A DNA stretch of 12,429 nucleotides. Origin: DATDOO01 sp035293245. GTDB lineage: Bacteria > Pseudomonadota > Gammaproteobacteria > Methylococcales > Methylococcaceae. Shown here in pieces: positions 1-7,325 of the stretch (position 1 is its first letter; each line of letters begins with the position of its first letter). The position numbers and the translations under genes were made by a program. Below the pieces are notes generated by a model that worked only from the letters and a program-made list of their open reading frames with translations, was not told where the DNA came from and did no database searches. The stretch covers positions 1 through 12,429 of the forward strand of contig DATDOO010000068.1 of NCBI GenBank assembly GCA_035293245.1, written 5' to 3'.

Positions 1-275
1 CCCTCCTTGGGCGGGGCGCCATTCGGTAAACGGAGGTCGATGAATTTGAACTCACCGAACAGGGAGCCGCTTTCCAGGGCCATGCGCAAGGCGTTCCAGT
101 CGAAGCCGGTCTCGGCGACGAACAATTCGCGGTTGGGAAAACCGGCGCGCCGGGCTGCGGCGCGGATGGCGTCGCCGGTTTCCTGAAGCTGCAACGGCTC
201 GTCGCCGCTGAGCACATAGAGGGGGAGCAGCGACTGGCGGAGGTGGGCGTCGAGTTGCTCGGGACGCAGGCGCAT
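1..275 (-). CDS. holA: DNA polymerase III delta subunit, N-terminal part (partial)
   Basis: HolA is the delta subunit of the clamp loader, which opens the beta sliding clamp during chromosome replication. About 91 codons are visible from an ATG at 275; the rest lies beyond the left edge. The translation begins MRLRPEQLDAHLRQSLLPLY and continues VLSGDEPLQLQE, the usual HolA opening: a short helix, then a 'Y-x-LxGDEPLL'-type strand. A later FDW...ALESGSLFGE stretch also matches the family, in which a residue run about choosing or loading onto 'SLF' is typical. The start lies 5 bases after the lptE stop, so the two are probably co-transcribed in the common leuS-lptE-holA order. No strong Shine-Dalgarno is seen, which fits translational coupling to lptE. 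Identification rests on the N-terminal sequence and on synteny. Confidence 0.93.
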   Translation of the reverse strand, partial: MRLRPEQLDAHLRQSLLPLYVLSGDEPLQLQETGDAIRAAARRAGFPNRELFVAETGFDWNALRMALESGSLFGEFKFIDLRLPNGAPPKE

Positions 276-280
276 CCGGT

Positions 281-784
281 TTAGTCTTCCCGCTGGCCGA
301 GCTTCCAGGCGACGCGGCGCGCCATGGTTTCCGCCGCTTCCATCTGCATTTCCTGGCGCAACTGTACTTCCTCCTGGGCTCGGCCGATGGCGAGGAACTG
401 GTCGTTGAAATACTCGCGGTCGATGCGGATTTCCTGGCGGGGAAGAATGATTTCGCCTTTGGCGGTCGTGAGTTCGAACGCGAGCTTGTAGGTCAGGTCG
501 AATTCGGTGCTGCGCCCCGCGCCGCTGACGGACAGGGTGCGGGTGTCCTCGTCAATGTCGAGAACGCGCAGCACGGCGCTGGCCCCGTGGCGATCCTTGG
601 CCAGTTTCACGTCGGCGCGACGCAGGATTTCGTTGATGCGCTGCATCAAGGGCGTTCCGGGCTGCACGCCTTCCACGTATAGATTTTCCAGCTTTGCCGC
701 GTAGCCGGAAGTGCCGCGCAACTCAAAGCCGCAACCTGAGAGCAGGGAAAGGAAAAGGAATCCGAGAATCGATCGGCGCGTCAT
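281..784 (-). CDS. lptE: LPS-assembly lipoprotein LptE
   Basis: LptE is the outer-membrane lipoprotein that plugs the LptD barrel and helps insert lipopolysaccharide into the outer leaflet. The ATG at 784 gives 167 residues, normal for the family. Residues 1-17 form a lipoprotein signal peptide with two Arg after the Met, a hydrophobic core, and a lipobox LSGC whose Cys18 would be lipidated. The mature start CGFELRG is the hallmark LptE motif (CGFxLRG). The centre (ENLYVEG, a beta-strand-rich part, RIDREYFNDQF) and the C-terminal amphipathic helix RQEMQMEAAETMARRVAWKL also fit. The reading frame stays open far upstream inside leuS, but that extension is antisense-like noise; the signal peptide fixes the true start. 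It begins 2 bases after the leuS stop, without a clear Shine-Dalgarno. Lnt, encoded in the same window, would complete the acylation of this protein. Confidence 0.95.
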   Translation of the reverse strand: MTRRSILGFLFLSLLSGCGFELRGTSGYAAKLENLYVEGVQPGTPLMQRINEILRRADVKLAKDRHGASAVLRVLDIDEDTRTLSVSGAGRSTEFDLTYKLAFELTTAKGEIILPRQEIRIDREYFNDQFLAIGRAQEEVQLRQEMQMEAAETMARRVAWKLGQRED

Positions 785-786
785 GT

Positions 787-3522
787 TTACACCACGATAT
801 TGATAAGTTTGCCCGGCACCACGATGACTTTCTTCGGCGGCTGGCCTTCCAGGTGCCGCTGGACGTTGGCGTCCGCCAGAGCGGCGGCTTCGATGCTCTC
901 GCGGCCTGCGTCCGGCGCGATGCCGATCTTGCCGCGCAGCTTGCCGTTCACCTGCACCACCAAGTCGATAGTGTCCTGCACCAGGGCGGTTTCGTCCACC
1001 GCCGGCCATTTGGCGACGGCTACATCTTCGGCGTGGCCCAGTTCCCGCCACAGGGTGCGGCAGAGGTGGGGGACGATGGGGGCGAGCATCAGCACCGTCA
1101 GTTCCAGGGCTTCCTGGCGCACGGCGCGGCCGTTGGCGCTGGTATCGTCGAACTTGGCGAGCGCGTTGAGCAGTTCCATGTTGGCGGCAATGGCGGTGTT
1201 GAAGGTGAGGCGGCGGCCATAGTCGTCCGTCACCTTGCGCAGCGTCTCGTGGGCCTGGCGGCGCAGATTCTTTTGCGCATCGTTCAAAGTCGTCTTGTCC
1301 AGCGCCGGGGCGGCGCCTTCGGCCCAGTGGCCGTACACCTGTTTCCACAGGCGTTTGAGGAAGCGGAACGCGCCTTCCACGCCGCTGTCCGACCATTCCA
1401 GGGACTGGTCCGGCGGGGAGGCGAACATGGTGAACAGCCGCGCCGTATCCGCGCCGTATTGGTCGATGAGGGACTGGGGGTCGACGCCGTTGTTCTTGGA
1501 CTTGGACATCTTCTCCGTGCCGCCGATGGTCACCGGCCGGCCGTCGGCTTTCAGGGTGGCCCCCAGCGGCCGGCCGCGTTCGTCCAGCTTGACGTCCACT
1601 TCCGCGGGGTTGAAGTAGTGCTTCTTGCCGTCGGCGCTCTCCCGCAGGAAGGTGGGCGCCACCACCATGCCCTGGGTCAACAGGTTGGTGAAGGGCTCGT
1701 CGCAGTGCACCAACCCCACGTCGCGCATCAGCTTATGGAAGAAGCGCGCATAGAGAAGATGCAAAATGGCGTGCTCGATGCCGCCGATGTACTGGTCCAC
1801 CGGCAGCCAATACCGGGCGCGTTCGTCCAGCATCGCGTCGCCGCTATCCGGGCAGGCATAACGGGCGTAATACCAACTGGATTCCACGAAGGTGTCCATG
1901 GTGTCGGTTTCCCGTTCCGCCGCCCTGCCGCACAAGGGGCAGGCGGTCTGGTAGAAGGACGGCATTTTCTTGATGGGCGAGCCGACGTCGATTTTCACGT
2001 CCTCGGGCAGCACCACCGGGAGCTGGTCCTCCGGCACCGGCACGTCGCCGCAGGTGGGGCAGTGGATGATGGGGATCGGGCAGCCCCAGTAGCGCTGCCG
2101 GGAGATACCCCAGTCGCGTAGACGGAATTGGGTGCGTTTCCGGCCGAGATTTTTCGCCTGCAGGTCGGCGGCAATGGCGTCGAAAGCCTGGGAATGAGTT
2201 AGGCCGCTATATTTTCCGCTACTAACCAAGATCATCAGATCATCTTTAGCGGCATACCAATCTTGCCAGTGCTTCTGCTCGAATGGCGTTTCTAGAGCGC
2301 TCCCCCCAGTTCCGTCTCCATAGCCGGCTCCTCCCGCATGTCCGCCACCATACCCAGAACCGTCATGGAAACCCGCACTTGCGTCGGTAGCGAGCCCTAT
2401 CGTTTTACGATATAGCACCTGAATGACGGGAAGCGCGTACGTATTGGCAAATTCAAAATCCCGCTCGTCGTGGGCCGGCACGGCCATGACCGCGCCTTCG
2501 CCGTAGCCCCACAGCACGTAGTTGGCCACCCATACCGGCAGCTTTTCGCCGTTCAGCGGATGGATCACGAAACGGCCCGTGGGCATGCCTTTCTTTTCCA
2601 TGGTGGCGAGGTCCGCTTCCGCCGTGCCGCCGTGCTTGCACTCCTCGATGAAGGCCGTCAGTTCGGGGTTGCCTTGCGCCGCCGCCAGGGCGAGGGGGTG
2701 CTCCGCCGCCACGGCCACGTAGGTGGCGCCCATGAGGGTGTCGGGGCGGGTGGTATAGACCTTGAGGACAGAACCCTCACCCCAGCCCTCTCCCGGCGGG
2801 AGAGGGGGCGCTATCGGAAAGTGCACCTCGCAGCCATAACTCTTGCCGATCCAGTTGCGCTGCATGGTCTTGACCTGCTCCGGCCAGCCGGGGAGACGGT
2901 CCAGTTCCGCCAGAAGTTCTTCGGCGTAGGCGGTGATGCGCATGAAGTACATGGGAATGTCGCGCTTTTCCACCACGGCGCCCGAGCGCCAGCCGCGGCC
3001 GTCGATCACCTGCTCGTTGGCCAGCACGGTGTGGTCCACCGGGTCCCAGTTGACCGGGGCGGTTTTCTTGTAGATCAAACCCTTCTCGAACAGTCGGGTG
3101 AACAGCCATTGTTCCCAACGGTAATACTCGGGTTTGCAGGTGGCCAGCTCGCGGCTCCAGTCGATCGCCAGCCCCAGGGACTTGAGTTGGTCGCGCATGT
3201 AGTCGGCGTTGGCGTAAGTCCAGGCGGCGGGGGCGACGTTGTTCTGCATGGCGGCGTTTTCCGCCGGCAGGCCGAAAGCGTCCCAGCCCATGGGCTGCAT
3301 GACGTTCTTGCCCCGCATGCGCTGGTAGCGGCTGATCACATCGCCGATGGTGTAGTTGCGCACATGGCCCATGTGCAGGCGGCCCGAAGGGTAGGGGAAC
3401 ATGGACAGGCAGTAGAACTTGTCCCTGGACGGGTCTTCCGCGGCGCGGAATACGCCGGTTTTTTCCCAGGATTGCTGGGCTTCCTGTTCGACGGCTTGCG
3501 GCTGATAGTGTTCTTCCATCAT
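787..3522 (-). CDS. leuS: Leucyl-tRNA synthetase with two unusual internal insertions
   Basis: LeuRS charges tRNA-Leu with leucine in the cytoplasm. It is class Ia: the HIGH box is HMGH at residues 50-53 and the KMSKS box at 671-675. The CP1 editing domain lies roughly between residues 225 and 435, with the threonine-rich TTRPDT motif at 257-262 and the conserved HDERDFEFA stretch. Two Cys-x2-Cys pairs (CPTC near 487, CPLC near 527) form a likely zinc knuckle. The C-terminal VQVNGKLRGKI...VPGKLINIVV is diagnostic. The length, 911 residues, exceeds the roughly 860 of E. coli. The excess comes largely from an Ala/Pro/Gly-rich segment at about 239-250, encoded by a palindromic repeat, and a Gly-rich segment at about 385-412 in a low-GC tract. 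Tandem ATGs at 3522 and 3519 are both possible starts; neither has a good Shine-Dalgarno. Both signature motifs are intact, so the enzyme is probably functional. Confidence 0.97.
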   Translation of the reverse strand: MMEEHYQPQAVEQEAQQSWEKTGVFRAAEDPSRDKFYCLSMFPYPSGRLHMGHVRNYTIGDVISRYQRMRGKNVMQPMGWDAFGLPAENAAMQNNVAPAAWTYANADYMRDQLKSLGLAIDWSRELATCKPEYYRWEQWLFTRLFEKGLIYKKTAPVNWDPVDHTVLANEQVIDGRGWRSGAVVEKRDIPMYFMRITAYAEELLAELDRLPGWPEQVKTMQRNWIGKSYGCEVHFPIAPPLPPGEGWGEGSVLKVYTTRPDTLMGATYVAVAAEHPLALAAAQGNPELTAFIEECKHGGTAEADLATMEKKGMPTGRFVIHPLNGEKLPVWVANYVLWGYGEGAVMAVPAHDERDFEFANTYALPVIQVLYRKTIGLATDASAGFHDGSGYGGGHAGGAGYGDGTGGSALETPFEQKHWQDWYAAKDDLMILVSSGKYSGLTHSQAFDAIAADLQAKNLGRKRTQFRLRDWGISRQRYWGCPIPIIHCPTCGDVPVPEDQLPVVLPEDVKIDVGSPIKKMPSFYQTACPLCGRAAERETDTMDTFVESSWYYARYACPDSGDAMLDERARYWLPVDQYIGGIEHAILHLLYARFFHKLMRDVGLVHCDEPFTNLLTQGMVVAPTFLRESADGKKHYFNPAEVDVKLDERGRPLGATLKADGRPVTIGGTEKMSKSKNNGVDPQSLIDQYGADTARLFTMFASPPDQSLEWSDSGVEGAFRFLKRLWKQVYGHWAEGAAPALDKTTLNDAQKNLRRQAHETLRKVTDDYGRRLTFNTAIAANMELLNALAKFDDTSANGRAVRQEALELTVLMLAPIVPHLCRTLWRELGHAEDVAVAKWPAVDETALVQDTIDLVVQVNGKLRGKIGIAPDAGRESIEAAALADANVQRHLEGQPPKKVIVVPGKLINIVV
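2774..2806. repeat. REP-like palindromic repeat embedded in leuS
   Basis: The segment opens with CCCTCACCCCAG and then holds a perfect inverted repeat: CCCTCTCCC at 2786-2794, a three-base loop at 2795-2797, and GGGAGAGGG at 2798-2806. This matches from memory a short repeat that occurs in many copies, usually between genes, in diverse Proteobacteria. Here it lies inside the leuS reading frame and encodes about PPLPPGEGWGEG on the coding strand, just before the TTRPDT editing motif. There is only one copy in the window, so its repetitive nature cannot be shown from this sequence alone. Confidence 0.7.
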
Positions 3523-3639
3523 GCGGTATTAGAATTGACTCGGGATTTTGCAATCGCCCCGCTTCCGCTCCGGCATAGTTCCCCGGCGCGTGACGAACAC
3601 GCGCTTTCACGTGGAAGTCGGCGGAAATGGCGAGGGGAG

Positions 3640-3645
3640 ATTATA
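3640..3645 (-). promoter_or_regulatory. Possible -10 box for the leuS operon
   Basis: Read on the minus strand this is an exact TATAAT, about 118 bases upstream of the first leuS ATG. No recognisable -35 hexamer is present at 16-18 bases and there is no extended -10 TG, so this is a weak call. The rest of the 3523-3714 intergenic region shows no gene, no convincing riboswitch and no clear plus-strand promoter, although a near-match TATAAC overlaps on the opposite strand at 3642-3647. Confidence 0.3.
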
Positions 3646-3714
3646 ACGGAACCCCGCATCTTCCCCCGTAAATCCGGCAGGAAGGCGATGAAATGGATGC
3701 TAAGGGAGGAAAGT

Positions 3715-3807
3715 ATGTCGAAGGCGCCTAACGGCGGTTCTGTTCTCGCCCCGTACGTGCCCGGAATCCGGGGGCGATGCTCGCCGGGTCGGGGATGCGC
3801 TGCATGA
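3715..3807 (+). CDS. Possible 30-codon leader ORF coupled to the GGDEF-EAL gene
   Basis: An ATG at 3715 is preceded by AAGGGAGGA, ending about 5 bases before it, the strongest Shine-Dalgarno seen in this window. The frame runs 30 codons (MSKAPNGGSVLAPYVPGIRG, then RCSPGRGCAA) and stops with TGA at 3805-3807. That TGA overlaps an ATG at 3804 in the frame of the large downstream gene, an ATGA arrangement typical of translational coupling. An in-frame ATG at 3688 would extend the peptide by nine residues. The peptide is Gly/Pro/Arg-rich, has no signal peptide or membrane segment, and I do not recognise it. It could be a leader peptide that controls translation of the cyclase gene, the relic of a frameshifted N-terminus, or chance. 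The ribosome-binding site and the overlap are visible; the regulatory role is inferred. Confidence 0.4.
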   Translation: MSKAPNGGSVLAPYVPGIRGRCSPGRGCAA

Positions 3808-6800
3808 ACCGCTTCCCCTTTGAGCGCTGCGGCTTTTTTCTGGCCATGTCCGCGGTGTTTCTGGCGCTGCTGGCATGGGCGGGTTGGTGGTTCGGCCTGC
3901 CGCTCTTGAGAGCTTGGGATTTTGCGGGGGAAGGGGCGATGGCGTTCATGTCGCCCAACACGGCGCTGGGCGTCTTGCTGCTGGGGGTGTCGCTGGCCGC
4001 CCGCGTCCGCGAAAAGCCGGCGAAGTCCTGTTCTCGGCTCGCGTGCTACAGCGCCGGTTTGGTCGCCGTGCTGATGAGCGTCAGCCTGCTGGAGTATGGC
4101 GCCGGCCGCGATTTGTGGGTGGATTTCCTGCTCCGTCCCCTGTTCCCCGATGAGGTTTTCGCCGGCGGCTATTGGATACGTCCCGCGCCGATCACGGCGA
4201 CCGGGCTGTTGCTGGCGTCTCTGGCCCTCGCCCGGCTGGATGCGGGCCCTTACGCAGGGATCTATCCGGCGGACATCCTGCTGCTGAACCTGGCCGCCCT
4301 GACGATGTTCATGTTGACCGGCTACGCCTACGGCGCAACCCCGTTCGTCAATCCGTTGGGCATCGTTTACGGCACGGCGCCCAACACGGCGCTGGCGCTG
4401 GCGGCCCTGGGCCTGGGAATTTTCTGCGCGCGCCCCGGCCGCGGCCTGATGGCGCATTTCGTAGCCTCCACCGGTGGCGGTGTCCTGTTTCGCCGTCTTT
4501 TGCTCATGGTCATGGCGGTGCCGCTGGCCGTCGGCTGGCTGGGACTGTGGGGAGACACGCGGTTCTGGCATGGGCGCGAGACGGGCGCCGCGTTGACGAC
4601 TACCCTCAACATGACCCTCACGGTGTTCCTGCTGGTGCTGGCGGCACGGCGCGTCAACCGCTTCGAGCGGCAGAAGGGAATTTCCGAAGCCAGGTATTTC
4701 AAAATGCTGGACACCGCGCCGGATGGGATTTTGGTGAGCGATGCGCGCGGCATCATGCGTTTCGCCAATCCCAAAGCCGTCAAGATGACCGGCTACTCCC
4801 TGGACGAACTCATCGGCCAGCCGGTGGAATTGCTGGTGCGGGAAAGCTTGCGGAAAAAACACATCGATTACCGCCATGCCTACAACGAGTCGCCCCGCCT
4901 GCGCGATATGGGGCACGGGGTGGATATCTGGCTGCAGCGCAAGGACGGCAGCCTGTTTCCCGCCGACATCAGCCTGAATCCCTGGGAGGACGAGCAGGGA
5001 TTTGTCGTGACCGCGGTCTTGCGCGACATCAGCCGCCGGGTGGATGCGGAAAGGCGTTTGCAGCGCACCAACCGGTTGATGCAGATGCTCAGCGCCGGCA
5101 ACGAGACCCTGGTGCGGGCCGAAAACGAAACCGCGCTGCTGGAAAAAATCTGCCGCGTCATCGTGGATGCGGGCGGTTTTGCCAAGGCTTGCGTGGTGCT
5201 GGCGGAGGGCGGCGGCGGCTTGCGGCGCGTCTCCCAGGCCTTTAAAGGGCGGGATTCGGCCCAAGCCGTCGTGGAGGATCAGGCGTGCTTCTGCTCGCCT
5301 CTGGCGCGGGCCATCGAGATGCGGCAGCCGGTCGTCGTTTCCCGGGAGGATGAGAATCCGCAGTCCGTCGTGTGCCAACAGGCGTTTACAGGTCCCGGAA
5401 TCGGATCCCTGGCGGCCGTTCCGTTTCTGACGGCCGACGGCGCTTTGGGGGGCATGATCGTTTACGCCGTCGACGCGGGGGCATTCGGCGAGGACGATCT
5501 GCACATCCTGGCGGAGATGGCGGACGACGTGAGTTACGGACTCGATGCGTTGCGGGCCAAGGAACGCCAGCGCCGCATTCAGACCGCGCTGCTGGAAAGC
5601 GAGGCAAGGCTGGCGGAAGCCCAGCGCATTGCTCACATCGGCAATTGGGACTGGAACGTCGAGACCGGTTTTCTGTACTGGTCGGATGAAATCTACCGCC
5701 TGTTCGGGCTGGATCCCGGAATGTTCCCGGCGACCTACCCGGCGTTTCTGGAGCGGGTGCATCCGGAGGATCGCAGCGCCGTGACCCAGGCGGTGAATCG
5801 GGCGCTGAGCGGCGAGGCGAGTTACCGCATCGATCATCGCATCGTGCTTCCGAACGGGGGGATCCGCTACGTGCACGAGGAAGGGGCGGTTTTCCGCCGC
5901 GACGGCAAGCCGGTGCGCCTGCTGGGTACGGTCCACGACATCACCGAGCGCAAACAATACGAACAACAACTCACCTATCTCGCCACCCACGACGCCCTCA
6001 CCGGCCTGCCCAACCGCAACCTGCTGGAAGACCGCCTGAAACAGGCCATCGGCCACGCCGATCATAGCGGGAAAACGCTGGCTTTCCTGTACCTTGATCT
6101 GGACAACTTCAAGCTGGTCAACGACAGCCTCGGCCACGACAGGGGCGATTCGCTGCTCATGGAGGTCGGTTTGCGTCTGACCCGCGAACTGCGCGACGGA
6201 GATACCCTGGCGCGACTGGGCGGCGACGAGTTCTCCGCCATTCTGGCGGATCTGGCCAAGCCGGAGGATGCGCGGTTCGTGACGGAGCGCATGATCGCCT
6301 CGGTCGCCGCGCCCTATCGCTTGGGAGAGCAGGAAGTCATCGTTCACGTCAGCGCCGGCATCGCCCTGTATCCGCGCGACGGGGCGGATTACCTCACCCT
6401 CATGAAGCACGCGGACATGGCCATGTACCGGGCCAAGGAAGGGGGGCGCAATCGCTGCGAATTCTTCGAACAATCCATGAACGAGGCGGCGCTGCGCCGT
6501 TTCGAGCTCGAGCACGCTTTGCGCCAGGCTTTGGAGCGCGGCGAATTCGTGCTTTATTACCAGCCGAAGCAGGAACTGGCCAGCGGGCGCGTCGCCGGCG
6601 TGGAAGCGCTGCTGCGCCTGAACCGTCCCGGCGAAGGGCTGATTTCTCCGGTCACGTTCATCCCGGTGCTGGAAGAAAGCGGCCTGATCGTCGAAGTGGG
6701 CGCGTGGGTTTTACGGGAAGCCTGCCGCCAGGCCAAGCGCTGGCTGGAGGCGGGAACGCCGCTGCGCGTGGCGGTCAATCTCTCGCCCCGGCAGTTCGAA

Positions 6801-7271
6801 ACCGGCGACATTGTGGCATCCGTGCACGCCGCCCTGGGCGAGGCGGGGCTGGATACGCGCTGGCTGGAACTGGAAATCACCGAGGGCGTCATGATGGGCG
6901 ACGTCGACGATGTCCTGGAAAAACTGTTCAGCCTGGGCCGGGCCGGACTTTATCTGTCGGTGGACGATTTCGGCACCGGCTATTCCTCGCTCAGCTATCT
7001 CAAGCGCTTCCCCGTCAACGGGGTGAAAATCGACCGCGCCTTCATCCGCGACCTGCAGGTGGATGCCAACGACGCCGCCATCACCCGCGCCGTCATCGCC
7101 ATGGCCCACAGCCTGGGATTGCAGGTGGTGGCGGAAGGCGTGGAAACGATCGAACAGCGGGAGTTCCTGCGCCACCACCAGTGTGACGAAATCCAGGGTT
7201 TCCTGCTCAGCCGGCCGCTCCCGGCGTCGGAGTTGACGGAATGGCTGCGTCAGCGCTCCGAAGGGTCGTGA
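3804..7271 (+). CDS. Membrane-anchored PAS-GAF-PAS-GGDEF-EAL protein (c-di-GMP synthesis/breakdown)
   Basis: This inner-membrane signalling enzyme should make and/or degrade cyclic di-GMP. Residues are numbered from the ATG at 3804 (1155 residues). Residues 1-285 are hydrophobic, with about eight membrane segments. A PAS domain follows (about 296-412), then GAF (425-590), a PAS_3-type PAS (600-715), GGDEF (720-880) and EAL (895-1145). The cyclase active site GGDEF is intact at 806-810, and the inhibitory I-site RDGD sits at 797-800, exactly five residues before it. The EAL side keeps the usual catalytic set: EAL at 934-936, Asn992, Glu1024, Asp1054-Asp1055, Lys1075, Glu1111 and Gln1131. Both activities are therefore possible. 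Other starts at 3777 and 3795 add up to nine residues; 3804 is preferred because it overlaps the stop of a leader ORF with a strong ribosome-binding site. The gene is divergent from leuS and ends in an intrinsic terminator. The signal sensed is unknown. Confidence 0.93.
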   Translation: MNRFPFERCGFFLAMSAVFLALLAWAGWWFGLPLLRAWDFAGEGAMAFMSPNTALGVLLLGVSLAARVREKPAKSCSRLACYSAGLVAVLMSVSLLEYGAGRDLWVDFLLRPLFPDEVFAGGYWIRPAPITATGLLLASLALARLDAGPYAGIYPADILLLNLAALTMFMLTGYAYGATPFVNPLGIVYGTAPNTALALAALGLGIFCARPGRGLMAHFVASTGGGVLFRRLLLMVMAVPLAVGWLGLWGDTRFWHGRETGAALTTTLNMTLTVFLLVLAARRVNRFERQKGISEARYFKMLDTAPDGILVSDARGIMRFANPKAVKMTGYSLDELIGQPVELLVRESLRKKHIDYRHAYNESPRLRDMGHGVDIWLQRKDGSLFPADISLNPWEDEQGFVVTAVLRDISRRVDAERRLQRTNRLMQMLSAGNETLVRAENETALLEKICRVIVDAGGFAKACVVLAEGGGGLRRVSQAFKGRDSAQAVVEDQACFCSPLARAIEMRQPVVVSREDENPQSVVCQQAFTGPGIGSLAAVPFLTADGALGGMIVYAVDAGAFGEDDLHILAEMADDVSYGLDALRAKERQRRIQTALLESEARLAEAQRIAHIGNWDWNVETGFLYWSDEIYRLFGLDPGMFPATYPAFLERVHPEDRSAVTQAVNRALSGEASYRIDHRIVLPNGGIRYVHEEGAVFRRDGKPVRLLGTVHDITERKQYEQQLTYLATHDALTGLPNRNLLEDRLKQAIGHADHSGKTLAFLYLDLDNFKLVNDSLGHDRGDSLLMEVGLRLTRELRDGDTLARLGGDEFSAILADLAKPEDARFVTERMIASVAAPYRLGEQEVIVHVSAGIALYPRDGADYLTLMKHADMAMYRAKEGGRNRCEFFEQSMNEAALRRFELEHALRQALERGEFVLYYQPKQELASGRVAGVEALLRLNRPGEGLISPVTFIPVLEESGLIVEVGAWVLREACRQAKRWLEAGTPLRVAVNLSPRQFETGDIVASVHAALGEAGLDTRWLELEITEGVMMGDVDDVLEKLFSLGRAGLYLSVDDFGTGYSSLSYLKRFPVNGVKIDRAFIRDLQVDANDAAITRAVIAMAHSLGLQVVAEGVETIEQREFLRHHQCDEIQGFLLSRPLPASELTEWLRQRSEGS

Positions 7272-7276
7272 CGTCG

Positions 7277-7309
7277 TGGAATTGGGGTAAAATGAAATTC
7301 CATTTTTTT
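7277..7309 (+). terminator. Intrinsic terminator after the GGDEF-EAL gene
   Basis: A perfect seven-base inverted repeat, TGGAATT (7277-7283) and AATTCCA (7296-7302), with a 12-base loop, is followed directly by seven T residues (7303-7309). It starts 6 bases after the stop codon of the cyclase gene. The stem is AT-rich and the loop is long, so it may be weak or leaky. It ends only 16 bases before the parA ATG, which implies that parA either has its own promoter or relies on read-through. Confidence 0.6.
7288..7293 (+). promoter_or_regulatory. Possible -10 box for parA inside the terminator loop
   Basis: TAAAAT lies in the loop of the terminator, about 33 bases before the parA ATG, so a transcript would start near 7300 with a leader of roughly 25 bases. 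No good -35 is seen at the usual spacing (the bases there read GTCGTG), so support is limited to the -10 match and to the need for a parA promoter downstream of a terminator. Confidence 0.25.
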
Positions 7310-7325
7310 CTTGTGGGACAAGGTC

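Noticed and set aside
281..1396. Extension of the lptE frame by 204 codons into leuS
   Set aside because: The lipoprotein signal peptide and CGFELRG motif place the start at 784. The upstream part is Arg/Gly-rich noise in another frame of leuS.
694..2121. A 475-codon plus-strand frame opposite leuS
   Set aside because: It is a shadow of leuS, whose minus-strand frame carries the KMSKS box and the conserved C-terminus. The product is low-complexity His/Gly/Val-rich.
787..3522. leuS as a pseudogene because of its insertions
   Set aside because: The frame is uninterrupted, both insertions keep frame, and the HMGH, KMSKS, TTRPDT and C-terminal motifs are all intact.
3523..3714. A riboswitch or T-box leader upstream of leuS
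   Set aside because: No T-box specifier or antiterminator pattern and no terminator hairpin were seen on the leuS strand, and T-boxes are not expected in gammaproteobacteria.
2470..3807. A 445-codon plus-strand frame covering the leuS 5' half and the intergenic region
   Set aside because: The long part is antisense to leuS and has no family features. Only its last 30 codons, behind their own ribosome-binding site, are kept as a possible leader ORF.
3519..6515. A 998-codon open frame on the minus strand, antisense to the GGDEF-EAL gene
   Set aside because: It mirrors the codons of a high-GC gene. Its translation is rich in His, Arg, Gln and Gly with no recognisable domain, while the plus strand encodes clear PAS, GAF, GGDEF and EAL motifs.
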